From the NCBI RefSeq assembly GCF_027596085.1, contig NC_072471.1, positions 10,356,358 through 10,420,357 of the forward strand: DNA of 64,000 nucleotides, in the 5' to 3' direction. This DNA is from Anoplopoma fimbria (lineage: Eukaryota; Chordata; Actinopteri; Perciformes; Anoplopomatidae). Shown here piece after piece: positions 47,160 through 59,135 of this stretch; position 1 is the first letter of the stretch; every line of letters begins with the position of its first letter. The translations under genes were made by a program, and so were the position numbers. A model generated the notes under the pieces. The model did no database searches, was not told where the DNA came from, and saw only the letters and a list, made by a program, of their open reading frames with translations.

Positions 47160-50100
47160 CTAGTCCTCCCATTCATCATCATCCTCAAAGTCCTCATCAT
47201 CTTCGTCGTCATCGTCGTCATCTGTGGAAGAGAAGAAGACGTTCACATGGAGAATACTGAAAACAGCTGAAATGCCGTTCTTATGGGAAATGAAATAATA
47301 AAATTCATGAATAAATTATCCTTTTAGAAATCAAACATTTTCCAAAGCGCTTCCTTTTCCAGATAAAGTTTGTATAAATTTGTTGTAGCAAGAAGGTCTT
47401 TATTTTCCTGTTTAACAGTAAACCTTCGCTTTCTTTGAATCAAGTGAATCAAGGGAAGTTAAGTTTCCTCCACTGAGTGGCTAAAATAGAAAAAAAGGAA
47501 CTATCAGGTTGTTAAAAACAGACGAGGAAGTGGTGAAAGTCTAACCTTTATTCTGCGACAGTGTGTCATCGGACAGACAGTCAATGATGCATAGTCTGAT
47601 TTTTTTTAAAGAGGCTGGGTGAACTTCTCAAAGCACTTTGAAAAAAACCCAAAACTCCAGGCCAAGTGCCAAGGATCCACTCAAATGAATTGAGAAATAA
47701 ATACATCTGATTATAAATTGCTTTGGAATAACGCATCTGCATAAATGATGCACTAATAAGAGTATGTAAACAATCCAGCGGGCTTCTACTATGCATGACA
47801 GGAAGAATAATATTATAAGATAGTTAAGTAGACGGGTAGAGTGTCTGTGCACCTGAAGAGTGAATGGCCTTGCTCCGCTTCTGCATCACCTCCATCAGGG
47901 CTCCGACGATGCCTGCCGATGGGGCCGGGGTTGATGGAGCTGAGTCTGTGTTGTCATCCCTCTGTGAAGAAGACCACATTCGGAGTTAAAAGCACTGGAT
48001 TATGATTAATACATATTTGATGAAGAGGCGTGCCGCGTGTTACGAATGTCTACTGACCGCTTTGAGTTTGGTTCCTTGTCGGATTTGATCCAGAAGCGCG
48101 TCTCTGCCGGTGTTGGTGGACACCGGCCTCTCTTTCTGGTCCACCTTCTTCAGCTGGGTGCCCTCTCTGATCTGATTCAGCAGGGCCCCCTTGCCAAGTG
48201 CGGGCAGACTGCTGTCCCCTCCGTTAGCCTCCGTGGGCAGCATAGGGGCAGGTGGTGGGGGGCCAGGGGGCGGCGGAGGCGGAGGCGGAGGAGGCGGTGC
48301 CCCGGTACTGGATGGAATTGAGGATGAGGGAGGAGGAGGTGGTGGTGGAGGCGCCACCGAAATCGAGGCATGGGCCGGTGGAGGTGGGGGCGGGAGAGAG
48401 CCTCGGCTGGGAGGCGGAGGCGGCGGAGCGGTCATGCCCAGCCGGGATGGAGGGGGAGGAGGGGGTGCAGAGATGGGAGCTCTGGAGGGGGAGGTGGTGG
48501 CGGGGCACCTCGCCCCTGGCGGGAGGAGGTGGGGGTGGGGCTGAGCCGTGGTGCGGGGGTGGGGGAGGGGGCCGCCTCTGGATGGAGGAGGCGGAGGAGC
48601 TGGAGAGGAAAAAAAGGAAGGAGTTCAAAAAGGAGCAAAGTTGTAGAGATTAACACAAACATCCAGATTTCATTTTATGTTTTTGTCCAAAAAACAATTT
48701 CACGAGGGGACTGAAGATCTGGATGGTCACAAAGGATGTCACAGCAAAAATCAACTTCAGACACATCTGGGAAAAAAAACAGTTTCCAGATTCTTGCCAG
48801 TGTCAATGCATCATGCAGTTATAAAACCAAACCACAGGGGGCAGCCTTCTCCCATGTAACTAATGTTGAGTTTGATATTAAAAGCTGTGTTTTTAATGTC
48901 TCCAGTTGTTGTCATAATCTAATGAAAAAAAAAAAATCCAACTCAAATACAAACAAGTGCAAAAGAGCAAACACTGAACTAACTTCAGCAACAGAAATAA
49001 CTCATATATATAATGAGCTATAATTGGATTGTTAAATTGCATTAGAATCCAACTTGACATGCACAGATCATGCACAGAAACCTACCAATCCACCTGGGCG
49101 GACCTGGGGATAAAACCACCACACTAGTTAAATTCAAAATCACCCTTTAAAATGTATTTCACATGGCCAGTGTCCTGCAAAAGGCCAGTATAGTAAAGTT
49201 TACTGTGGACTTTTCCCAAGCAAAAGTGTGGAATGTAACATTTTTAATTTTCCCTTTCAAACTTATTTTTCTGTCCAAAGAAAGCAATCTGGTATTTCCA
49301 TTTTTTAGGGTCTTCCTGACGGTGCATCTGCCTCACCTTGTCTCCGTAGCTCGTTTTTGACAGCTTCTACGCCTCCTTTCTTCTCAATGAAGTCGTAGAT
49401 GACCTTGGATGTCTCCTTGTCCTTCAGCTGAGCCTCGGAGATGCCACACATATCAAACAGATGCTTCAGCTCCGGGTCCAAGTTATTTAACTGAAGAAAG
49501 AAAACAGAGAATTTCAATTCGTGGCTTTGGTTTATTGTACAAAATGAGTACAAAAAGGGTCTGATTTCCTAAAATAAGGGCTATATAACTGATCATTCTC
49601 CTTGGGCAAATCTGCTTAAACTGTATTCATATCACATTGAAGTTACAATTGGTGTCCCCTTCAGAGGAAAACCCCAAATCATCATCAGCTGATAGCCTCA
49701 TTAAAACAATATCAGCCTCGTCATCATACTTAAAACATGCTGGCTACATCAGAGTGGCTTATATGTGCTCATGTATGAGCATGTTCCTGCACATGCATTA
49801 CCTCACGCTCTATATGTTAAGATCTGTGATGGGATTTAACTGCTTTTAATATGTATTCAAGAGCTTTGCAGCTCAGTAACACATTATGTGACTGACATGA
49901 GCTCAGTTAGGATTAAAAGGGGCATTCGACAAAACACGACGACACAGTTTGACACCGGCTGATGTTCATTCAGGGAAAAGTAAATATGTAAGGAGTAACT
50001 TTTTTTATAAATTGGTATGTTACACTCTCCTTTGTGAGGACTTTAAGATATGAAGATTGCTCAAAATGAGACCACGTTATCAGTGATTATGCTGCCACCA

Positions 50101-53100
50101 GGTGGTGTGGGGTAACACTTCCAGGGAGACGCATAGGAAAAAAGTATTTCTCATTAACACAGATTGGAACAGATCCGGCCGCAGCTTTTTCATTATTCGT
50201 TAGAAAAATGTACCCTTCAACTGTGAGAAGATAAAAAAATAAATAATAATACATCATACTGATTTTTTTTAACTGTGCTAGATGCCACATCCGTGTGCAG
50301 GTACTGCTCTTGGCAGCTTGTGATACTCGTCTTCAATTTTCAACTACTTTTCCTGCCAGAACAACTGGTCACTGCTTATGTCTATTTACTAACATGAACT
50401 AAAGTTGACCAAGCTGCCATTAGTGTGATGTTTACTACTTTTTTGGTGGGTTATCACTTAAAAAGTGGGTACTTTAGATGTAGTATATATTGAGTAAGAT
50501 AAGTCAAGAAAACAATATTAGCTGGTAAAACTATAAAATACATCCTGAATCATTTCTGAATCCACTTATTTGTGTTCCAGTTTTAAGCCTGAGGATTTGA
50601 GAGGTGAGAAAGCTCATTTCAACTGATCAAATAAATAAGTCCTTGAAAGCATTAACTTATGAAACCAAAATCATCTGAATTTCATCTTTTTCATTAAGCG
50701 ACAGAGTAAGTCCTCTGACCTGCATGGTCTCATACTAATCATCCAGAATCCATCATAATTACTGATGATGCTTTTTGGGAACGAGTCCATGGATTATGCA
50801 GATGCAAGTTGATTCTCTTGCCTCCGAAATCTCCTTGTGTAACATTCCTGATGACTTGGGCACGGAGCTCTGCTTAATATTTTGGAGCCGATGTAAAATT
50901 TGAGAAATATGTGTGGCTGACTCATAGATAAACTAGGTGCCAAGATTTAAAAATATCTAGAGGTCACATACTCAAACGTGTGCAGAGACACATAAAAACA
51001 AGCGCGTGCTTTAACGTTACATTCTTGTATTGCACTTACATCAAAACCTGTATTTGGATCCCATCCTACATGCCCAATGTGCCTGTGAGAGAAGCAAAGG
51101 AGAACGCATGTGAGATCATATAAAAGTAAAACAAATAAGAGGACATAGCAAAGGATATGTATAGTACATGTATCCAAAAAAAGAGAAGAAACACAAAAGC
51201 TGAGGTTCAATAGACTGCAAAATCTTACACAATAACCTTTTTGGACAATTTTGATCCTGCAGTTTCTCATAAAAGACTATGAAAGCTGCCACTGACTATT
51301 CCTGAAGGCACAGAGCAGATTTTCCTGCATTACCAATCACACTGCACAGTCTGTAGGATTAGATTCTCAACAAAGACAGCCTGGATTAATACCTTGCCCT
51401 GATTCATCAGTCCTTCTACGGGCGAGAGGGATACAGGATTCTGGGACAGAATCACATGTCGTATGGAAACATCTAGTTCTACACTAACCTCAAAGACCTT
51501 TTTAGCTGTATGTTGTTTTCACAACTCTTAATCTGCGTGGAATCACATGAGCACAGACAATCAGACTGTCTGGCTTTGATAAAGGATGAACTGCGTTATG
51601 GTCATACGAGTTCATCATGTTGCTCCCGAAGGCTTGCCGTCGGTGTGGACTGGATGTTGCATGAATGTTAGTTAGAGTCTGATGGTGGCACCTTGCATGG
51701 TAGCCTGTCATCAGTGTGTGAATGGGTGAATGATATGTAATATACTACTGATTGTAAGTCGCTTTGGATAAAAGCGTCTGCTAAATGACTGTAATGTAAT
51801 GTAATGTAGCGCCACCTATATGCAGAATGTCTTCAAAGTTTGCAGGATCATTCCCATTGACATGTGTTTTACAGTTACAAAGGAGATGACGATGTTCATC
51901 CGTCACATGACCTGAACCCCACCCTACTAAATGCCTGTGCTGACTCACTGGAAGTTGCTCGGTGTGCCGATGTCCGCCTTGGTCAGCCTCTTCTTCTTCG
52001 CCTTGCCCTTTTTCTCCCTCTTTTGGAAGGACGAGTGCACAATGTTGTTCACCTGAGAGTTGTTATGGAAACGTGGAACGTTGCTGATCTCGGGGTTTTT
52101 GATGTCGACAGTAGCCATGGGCAACGTTGGGCCTTAAAAATGACAGAGACAATAAAGTTTACGGTTGATATAATAACACAGCACTGGAATGCATAGATCA
52201 GAAAATATACAGACACATGTAATGTCTTTACATTAGAGGGCTACTAATGATATTCTGGCAATTGTGATTTATGAAAGAATGACCCTTGGGTCCACGTTGA
52301 AAACCAAGCATGGGGCTTTTCAGAGCCGGCAGTGTTTCATCAGTTATGTAAGCCATTATTTAATAGCTATTACAGACTCTGTTTGGCACAGTGAGGTCTC
52401 GCTTTTTGATCTGGGTTTGTGGGTTTGTAAAGGGAGTATGTGGGATTATAGCATAATCTGATTACTTCAGGTTACTTTACTAACTAAATTACAGAACTGG
52501 TTAAGACCGATACTAAACAAAACAATATTACCACAGCTTACAATGTCTTTAAAAAGGCATAAAGGTTTAAAATCTATTGTAAAACTTGTTTTGGCAGTTT
52601 GGTGAAAGTCTCAATTAATCATCCAAACTGACAGCTATCTAAATACATTTTCTTTTATTTACTTTAACCTTTATTCAACCAGGCCCTTTTGAAGATGTTT
52701 ATCTTAATTTAGCCAGGCCTTGACAGGCAGAAATGATAATGAGTTAGCAAACTAACAACATAAAATGGACAAAACAAAATGCCAAGTTGTCTGAGGGGGG
52801 GGGGGAAAGGATCCAATCAATCATATTGTGCAGTAACTCCAACATACACATGCAGCCAAACAACGTGGATTTCTAATCACCAACGAGAGGTACCAGTGCC
52901 TCAGCGGTAGCACATACCTTTAACACTCTCACTACAGGGACTTTTGGGTGTTTTGCTGGGCGAAGGCGAGGCTGAACGGCTGCGTCGCCTTCTCACCCGG
53001 TCCCAAATACACCCACCATCTCTTTCCCCGCAGGTGCTCATACTGACACCAAAAAGCATTTTGCCGACCAACTTTTGAGCTCGCTCTTCGGAGGACACGG

Positions 53101-54929
53101 AGAGCCGAGCAGTCGGGTCGGAGAGAGACGGGTACAGTTCGTCCTGAGGGAGAACCAGGCAGTGTAGAGAGGACAGGCAGCTCCCTGGGCTCAAACCTCC
53201 ACCCCCTACTCCTGCTGCTGCTCCTCCTCCTCCTCCTCCTCCATTGCCTTCACAATTAAGTTCCTCACAGGGAGCAGACAGGAAGGTGGTGCAGAACATC
53301 ATCGTAGCAGCTGACTGGGCATGAGCAATACGGCGAGAACAAGCTCAGATGGTGACACCAAGAGAGATCCTGGTTCAAAGAAATGATTTGAAAGCAGATT
53401 TGAGGCTCAGAAGTAGCCTTGCTTCGGCGCCAGAGAGATCTGAGGTCTTCTTTCTCAGTCAACAGAGAAATGCTGTCTGTTGGAAGTATGGCATCCAAGA
53501 GGATCTCATCCCCGACATGTTCAATACGACTTTGTAAGGAGTTAAAAAGCACAATCCCCAGTTCGCTGGTTTTTTAGAATTGATTCCGGTTTTCTCAGGG
53601 AAAAAGGTTTCTTCTTCTCTAAAAGCCAGGATGATCCCAAAGGCTTCCCACAGCACGACCACAACACCAGCATGGAAAATAAGCCAACTGGTGACGGTGC
53701 AACAGTCTGCATTTACTGAATTAATATCCTCATCCGACATCTGGTGGAGTTGACACGCATACCGTCTGAGCTGTGAAGGCAGACATCCAGCAATGCCATC
53801 AGAAGAGAGAAGAGAGCCAGCCAACACTTTGCCCAGCCAAAGTTTACTGTTCCTCAAACATTCCTTCCATCACAGCAACAGTTTTTTTCTTTGCAAATTG
53901 TTCACCAGATCTCCGTTTCCCTGCTTTAGCAATCTGTCTGAGCTCTGCATATTTTGTATCTGTTTTGCAATCATTTTCTATCCCCTTGACTTTCCATCTC
54001 AGCAGGGAGCACTGTCAGATTATCTTGCTGGGATTGGCTCCCTGCAAACATTTCTCCACCCTCCTCCACTACCATCTCCTCCCTCTCCCTGCAAAAACCA
54101 AACAAACATGCATGGCTCTAATCCCAGCAAATCATTCTGGATTTAGTGCAGGAGTTTTACGTAACCATTAAAACCCATCCGCGCATAATCCCACGTTAAT
54201 CTCTGGGGGTTTTCTAAAACATGAGGAATCTGCAGGTTGAGAGAAAAAACACGAAGAAGGCAGAGCAATAAAAAGGCCGACAGAGAGGGAGAGAGAGGAA
54301 AGTGAAGACAGATTAATTGAGGAGAAGAGGGAAGATGGGAAACAAATGATGGGAAGGGGGAGAACAGATGGAAAGCGAGAACCAGACTGGAGATGACGGA
54401 CAGCAGCAGAGCTATGATGCGGTGAAGGAAAGTGAGAGTGAGACAGATGGAGACGGAGAGCAGAGAAGGATGACTTCCTTTGGAAAGGAACCAACTCAAA
54501 AGACACAAGATGCACTTGTTCAAAAAACGGAAACAGTGCATGACAAGTCCAAGATAAAAAAACTTGTATGAACGTCTTTGCATGACAGCATTATTCGGTG
54601 CAGGTAAATGGAACACATCCCTCTTAGATAACGCTTGTCTATTTCTCCTTTCCAGTGGGTGATCTTCACAGAAAAAGCTGGCATAAGAGTAAACCAACAC
54701 AGAGCCAAAATCAATCTGAATCGGAGCCCAGAATGGTTCACCGTAACGCTCTGAGCTACATGGTGGTTTACGTCATCTATGACACATCATGTATGGCATC
54801 TGACCACATGTGAGCCAAAACTAAGCATCCACAGGCCCAATGACATAAAGCTGCTCTGAATACGAGCATCAGCTGAATGCAAAAGTGTGTCATATTTGTG
54901 TGGCAGAGACTTCTGCACGGCAGCATGCA

Positions 54930-54964
<35 letters not shown>

Positions 54965-56093
54965 ATATATCAATGAGCCAGCTGGATCAAATCATGCTGT
55001 TTGTCAGTCCAAAGCTGGCTCCCTCCGGTGTCAAACTACACCGAGTGTCCACAAATAAGTGTGTACATATCCCCAAATGTTTAGTCATCAGACTGTACTG
55101 AGCCAGGGTCGGATCATGAAGGGCATGGAGTTCACAGATCAACTCTCCACTTCACTAGAATATTCTGTTGTGTAATTGCAATGGTATTATGATCTGGGGC
55201 CTTCTTTTCCTCCGAATTCCTCAACAATTCCAGTTTCAATTCCAGAGAAGAAAATGTTTTCCCAAATTTTTTACCATGTTTCAACACCATCTACAGTCAG
55301 TATTGAGCAACCATTTTTCTTTGTGCATTGCATTGTGGGACAATTATGTAAATGAGATGCTGTTTTCTGCCTGTTTTTGTCCAAGCGTTTGAACACACCT
55401 GCTTAGAGGAAAGTATGCTGCATGGAAATGGGACGTAGTTTTTGGACAGCTGTTGATTTAAATGATAAAAAAGGTAAAAAATGAAATACTATATATGCTT
55501 TAGTTTAGTTGCCAAGTAACACAGTAACTCCACCCATCTGACATAACAAATGGATCGCCACAAATGTTGCCAATACCGTCAGACACAGGTCTGACTCTGG
55601 TTTCAACACTTCTGTTGTGTTTATTTCTGAAGCTAATCGACAGGAAACAGTGGAAAACATACCATTTGGAGGGTCGCGTCTCTTCTCTGTGAACACACAG
55701 ACAAATGCAAATCGTTACAATCGTATGTAGTTGGTAGTAGTGGGTTGTGTTAGTGAGAAGTGTGTGTTAAGTGCGTCAGAGCACAGATGTACGAAGAGAA
55801 GAGAGTGTATTGGTGTGTCAGTGCGGGGCTCGGCGAGATTGTGCGTGTGCTGCGCAGAATGGAGAGTTATTTGGAAAGATTGCCAAGCAAAGTGTTGAGG
55901 AGACGTCAATCAGACATTCTTGTACACACACACACACACGTACACACATACACACACACAGACACGGCAGCTAACATTATATACATACATTCATCCAATG
56001 CTGCAAAAACTAAACTCTGGAGAGGACAACACACTCATCTCTCATTCGCTGTAATTTAGTACTATAAAGAATATGAATACTAAAACATTAATG

Positions 56094-56129
<36 letters not shown>

Positions 56130-59100
56130 CAAAATACTGATGATGTCTTGAGAATTTCCAATGGCTGAAGGTCAAACAGAAAGCCTTGTAGACAAGATTA
56201 GGCACCCTGTGCAGAGGGCTGACGGGGAGGAGATGAAAGAATGATCCATCTGAAGGGTCAGGAAATGACCCCAAGAAGAAGAAGAAGAAGAAGAAGAAGA
56301 AGAAGAAGAAGAAGAAGAAGAAGAAGAAGAAGCAAGTGAGGATGAACGTTAAGGACGGAGTGCCACTAATTAGTTTAAGATTGTGTCTGAGCGGCTTTGC
56401 AATGTGTTTTGCATTCACGGCGCATTTCCTTAGATGCATAGATTGACTTTTATATATATATTTAGTTAAATTGCCTTCCAGTTTTGCAGTGCCAAAATCT
56501 AAATTGTAGGAGCTGGATGAAAATACATTTAAATGTTAAGCACACATTGTTTAACAACAATACATTTCTTGAGTACTATTAATGCTTATCTTAATTGATA
56601 CAAAATATTTAAGGACAAAGCAGTAACTGAAATAACCATGTTTAATTCATGCTATGCCAACTGGAAATGTTATACCCATGGGGGATGAAGTCCTTTCTCA
56701 CTGCTGCTCATTTAACATGAAATTGCAGTGCCCCCCTTGGGCCAGTCAGCAAATTTGTTTAAACCCCTTGTGTGAAGTGTTGAGAAGCATCCCAGAGGCT
56801 TTGCTAAAATTGTTTTTTGTGGTGTTTGAGAAAACTGATCCAGAGTCGTCCTCCTGACTGTAAGCAGTGTCTGTGACGGAGGAACAAACAGCCAACAAGT
56901 GTCTGAAAGACTTTCTTTCAGCAGCAAAATTGAGCTAATTTTGTAAATATATCTTTGAATGGTGACAAATAGACTGAATTATTAGATGACTATGAATATC
57001 ATATGTCATTCAAAGTCAGAAATTGTTAAATCTTTCTATTCACTCTTTTGATTTGACTTTAGGAATTTTATATAAGCACCTTAGTGACACTGAGAAAAAT
57101 GGTAATGTGTGTTATCAAAGGTTCTAGGAAGTGAAAAGAGATTACAGTAGATCAGAAGAAGAAGGTAAAGCTAACAGACCCAGGCAACAAAATCCTTAAC
57201 CGTTTTCAATACATGACACTCTGGGCCCAACATTGGAATCTGTTTAAATCTCACATGCCGGCCAGAATAAATTGTAGCATGAGAGCATCAGTCTAATGCC
57301 TCAGAATTCATTTCGATCATGTATTGAAGTTAAGATATTTTATCCCTAGTTCTGTATGGCTGAGCATTTTTTTTATTTATTTTTTTATCAAAATGACAAG
57401 TTTAGAAATTAAACAGATCTTGTGCTCACACTAATATTGGATAATAGATCATTTCAAGCCCAAACCTCTTAAAGACACACAAACCAAAGCAAAGACAGAA
57501 GCAGACATTAGAAAATGATGATCATGAAAACTTTCTGCATCCCTGTGTTAACATCGTTTGCTGTATCATTATGAGCACAAGATATAAAATTAGCTAAACT
57601 TGTCATTTCTTCAGTGAGTTAGGTCGGTAGGTAGGTTTATAGGCAAGTGGGCAGCAGGAGTTAATTGGTACCAGATTTCCTCTGTCTTCTCCCAATCAGC
57701 TCTGCCACATGGTTATGGAAACGCTTGGTCTCCTCCTCGCTGGAAAAGTTCAGGCCCACTTGGCACGTCTGTAAACACGAACACACAACTTTGTAAAAAC
57801 TCAAAATACATTTGTAAAGTCAATGTATGTCTTGTCAAGGGACACTGGCCTAATGTCCATGCCGATTTTCTAAAACTATGTTGTGCATACAGTCCCAGCA
57901 TTGTCATCACAATCAGCTGGCCCACATAGCTCATGGTCTGCTGGAGTCTGAGCCCCTGTTCCCACCAGCTGAGATGTTTGACCCACAAATAAAAGACATC
58001 TTGTCACCAGAAGTGCTTAAGATGCAATATAAATTTAGGATTTCTGCAAACAATTTTGTTTTAGGCTATAATGATGCAAATAAACTTTTGGTGGGCAAGT
58101 TGACTCACAAGAGCTTCCTCATGGCAATTTTCGCACAGAATTTTTGGATTTAGTTTTTCGGAGAAGAATATAAACTGTAAGACTGTTTGGTTGAACAAAA
58201 TCTTCTTCATAAATCAACACAGGTTCTATTAGGGTTGGGTAATGAGAACTGGTTTTTTTATTTAAATCTGTTTGAAATATATGAAGAAGCCAACATCTTT
58301 TTAAATGTGCTTTTCAAATCTACGTCTTGATTCTTACAAGCACAATTTGGACCTATGAGACCCATTATGAATGTGTCAGCAGTGATGTGTAAAGCAGTGA
58401 TAACAATAAAATACTCACTGATGACTCAAACGTAACACTTAATGACAAATCTCTAACGGCAACACTGAGATTATCTCAAATAATACTGTTCCCCTTCCTC
58501 TTCCTCTTCAGCTCCATTTTCAGGAATAAGTGAAAACAAAACAAAAATGCAGAAAAAGTACTCCTCTATCAGATTTGAGATTTGAGTGCTGATGAAGAAA
58601 ACAGAGGGTCATAAATAAAATGAGTAAAGCTGTAGCGAGGGAAACTCACATCTCCAGTAAATGTGATGAAGTAAGGTTTGGGAAGGTAGATGTTGAAGCT
58701 GTTGTAAAGCTCCTGTTCAAACATGATCTTGCCATCCTGTGGAGGAAAAAAAACCCACAAAGACAAAGCTGAATGAATAATTAAGAAGCAGTTAGTACAA
58801 CAAGCAGCTTAATGCTACAGGTCTTAAATGAAAAGACGTCCCACAGATTTTACTGTGTGGCTATAATAATATAAGGTCATTTTGAATGTCAAACGGCGGT
58901 ACACCACTAGTGCCATCATCTGCCAGCTATTACAGGGACGAACCACAATGATGTGAAGTGCCGATGAAGGAAAGATGCAGAGAATTGTATTTTAACTCAC
59001 CTTGATGTCCAAGACTCTGATGAAGTAGGACCGTAGGGGGTTGTCTTTGACCAGACAGGCCACACCGCAGCATCTCTTGTTCCAGCTGGAGTTCCTTTCT

Positions 59101-59135
59101 GCCGTGAACACCTGGACCACTGCTGCCGACAATGA
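47160..59135 (-). CDS. wasl: N-WASP (actin nucleation-promoting factor WASL), lacking first exon
   Basis: Activates the Arp2/3 complex downstream of Cdc42 and PIP2. Visible exons in transcript order: 59001-59135, 58650-58736, 57672-57768, 55663-55686, 51949-52132, 51040-51082, 49337-49490, 48058-48599, 47853-47961, 47160-47221. They total 1437 nt, giving 478 aa plus stop, with all phases matching. Domains: most of WH1 ([20 protein letters not shown] ... [11 protein letters not shown]), a basic segment (KGKAKKKRL), CRIB/GBD ([20 protein letters not shown]), an autoinhibitory region ([20 protein letters not shown]), a long proline-rich region, two WH2 motifs ([28 protein letters not shown]), a central helix ([16 protein letters not shown]) and an acidic tail ending EWED. 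The initiator exon lies beyond 64000, so intron 1 exceeds 4.8 kb. Part of the proline-rich exon is displaced in frame. Confidence 0.95.
51755..51807 (-). repeat. Dispersed teleost repeat end, reverse copy
   Basis: 'gtaagtcgctttggataaaa' and 'gcgtctgctaaatgactgta' followed by ATGTA units is the reverse complement of the repeat end at 21258. It lies in a wasl intron, downstream of 'gcaccttgcatggtagcctg', itself a common SINE-like segment. Confidence 0.6.
52918..53302 (-). CDS. Candidate alternative first exon of wasl (WH1-less isoform)
   Basis: Inside the wasl intron between the exons at 55663-55686 and 51949-52132. An ATGATG start at 53302 opens 128 codons plus one base, ending at AAAG|GTATGT, a strong splice donor. 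The donor phase (one base into a codon) is exactly what the next wasl exon needs, so splicing gives ...[16 protein letters not shown]... The exon is GC-rich against AT-rich flanks. An in-frame TGA precedes the ATG with no intervening splice acceptor in the right phase, favouring a first exon with its own promoter. The encoded peptide has a Gly/Ala run, a segment [40 protein letters not shown], and an Arg/Ser stretch ([18 protein letters not shown]). I do not recognise it. The product would keep the basic region, CRIB and VCA module but lack WH1. Confidence 0.5.
54932..54961. repeat. (CA)n microsatellite
   Basis: Perfect CA run of about 14 units in a wasl intron. Confidence 0.85.
55925..55965. 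repeat. Imperfect (CA)n microsatellite
   Basis: CA-rich run with GT and AT interruptions in a wasl intron. Confidence 0.7.
56094..56127. repeat. (CA)n microsatellite
   Basis: Perfect CA run of about 17 units in a wasl intron. Confidence 0.85.
56273..56332. repeat. (AAG)20 microsatellite
   Basis: Uninterrupted AAG triplets for 60 bp in a wasl intron, a purine-only strand that can form triplex DNA. Confidence 0.9.

Noticed and set aside
48191..48714. Plus-strand Gly-rich open frames
   Set aside because: Antisense of the wasl proline-rich exon.
53459..53857. Minus-strand 132-codon open frame upstream of the candidate alternative wasl exon
   Set aside because: No splice site in a useful phase, no recognisable protein, overlaps another random frame. 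At most 5' UTR or promoter sequence of the alternative exon.
54143..54700. Minus-strand 185-codon open frame rich in Leu/Ser/Phe
   Set aside because: Low-complexity CT-rich DNA in a wasl intron, without splice context.
56080..56439. Minus-strand open frame with poly-Phe
   Set aside because: Created by the AAG and CA microsatellites.
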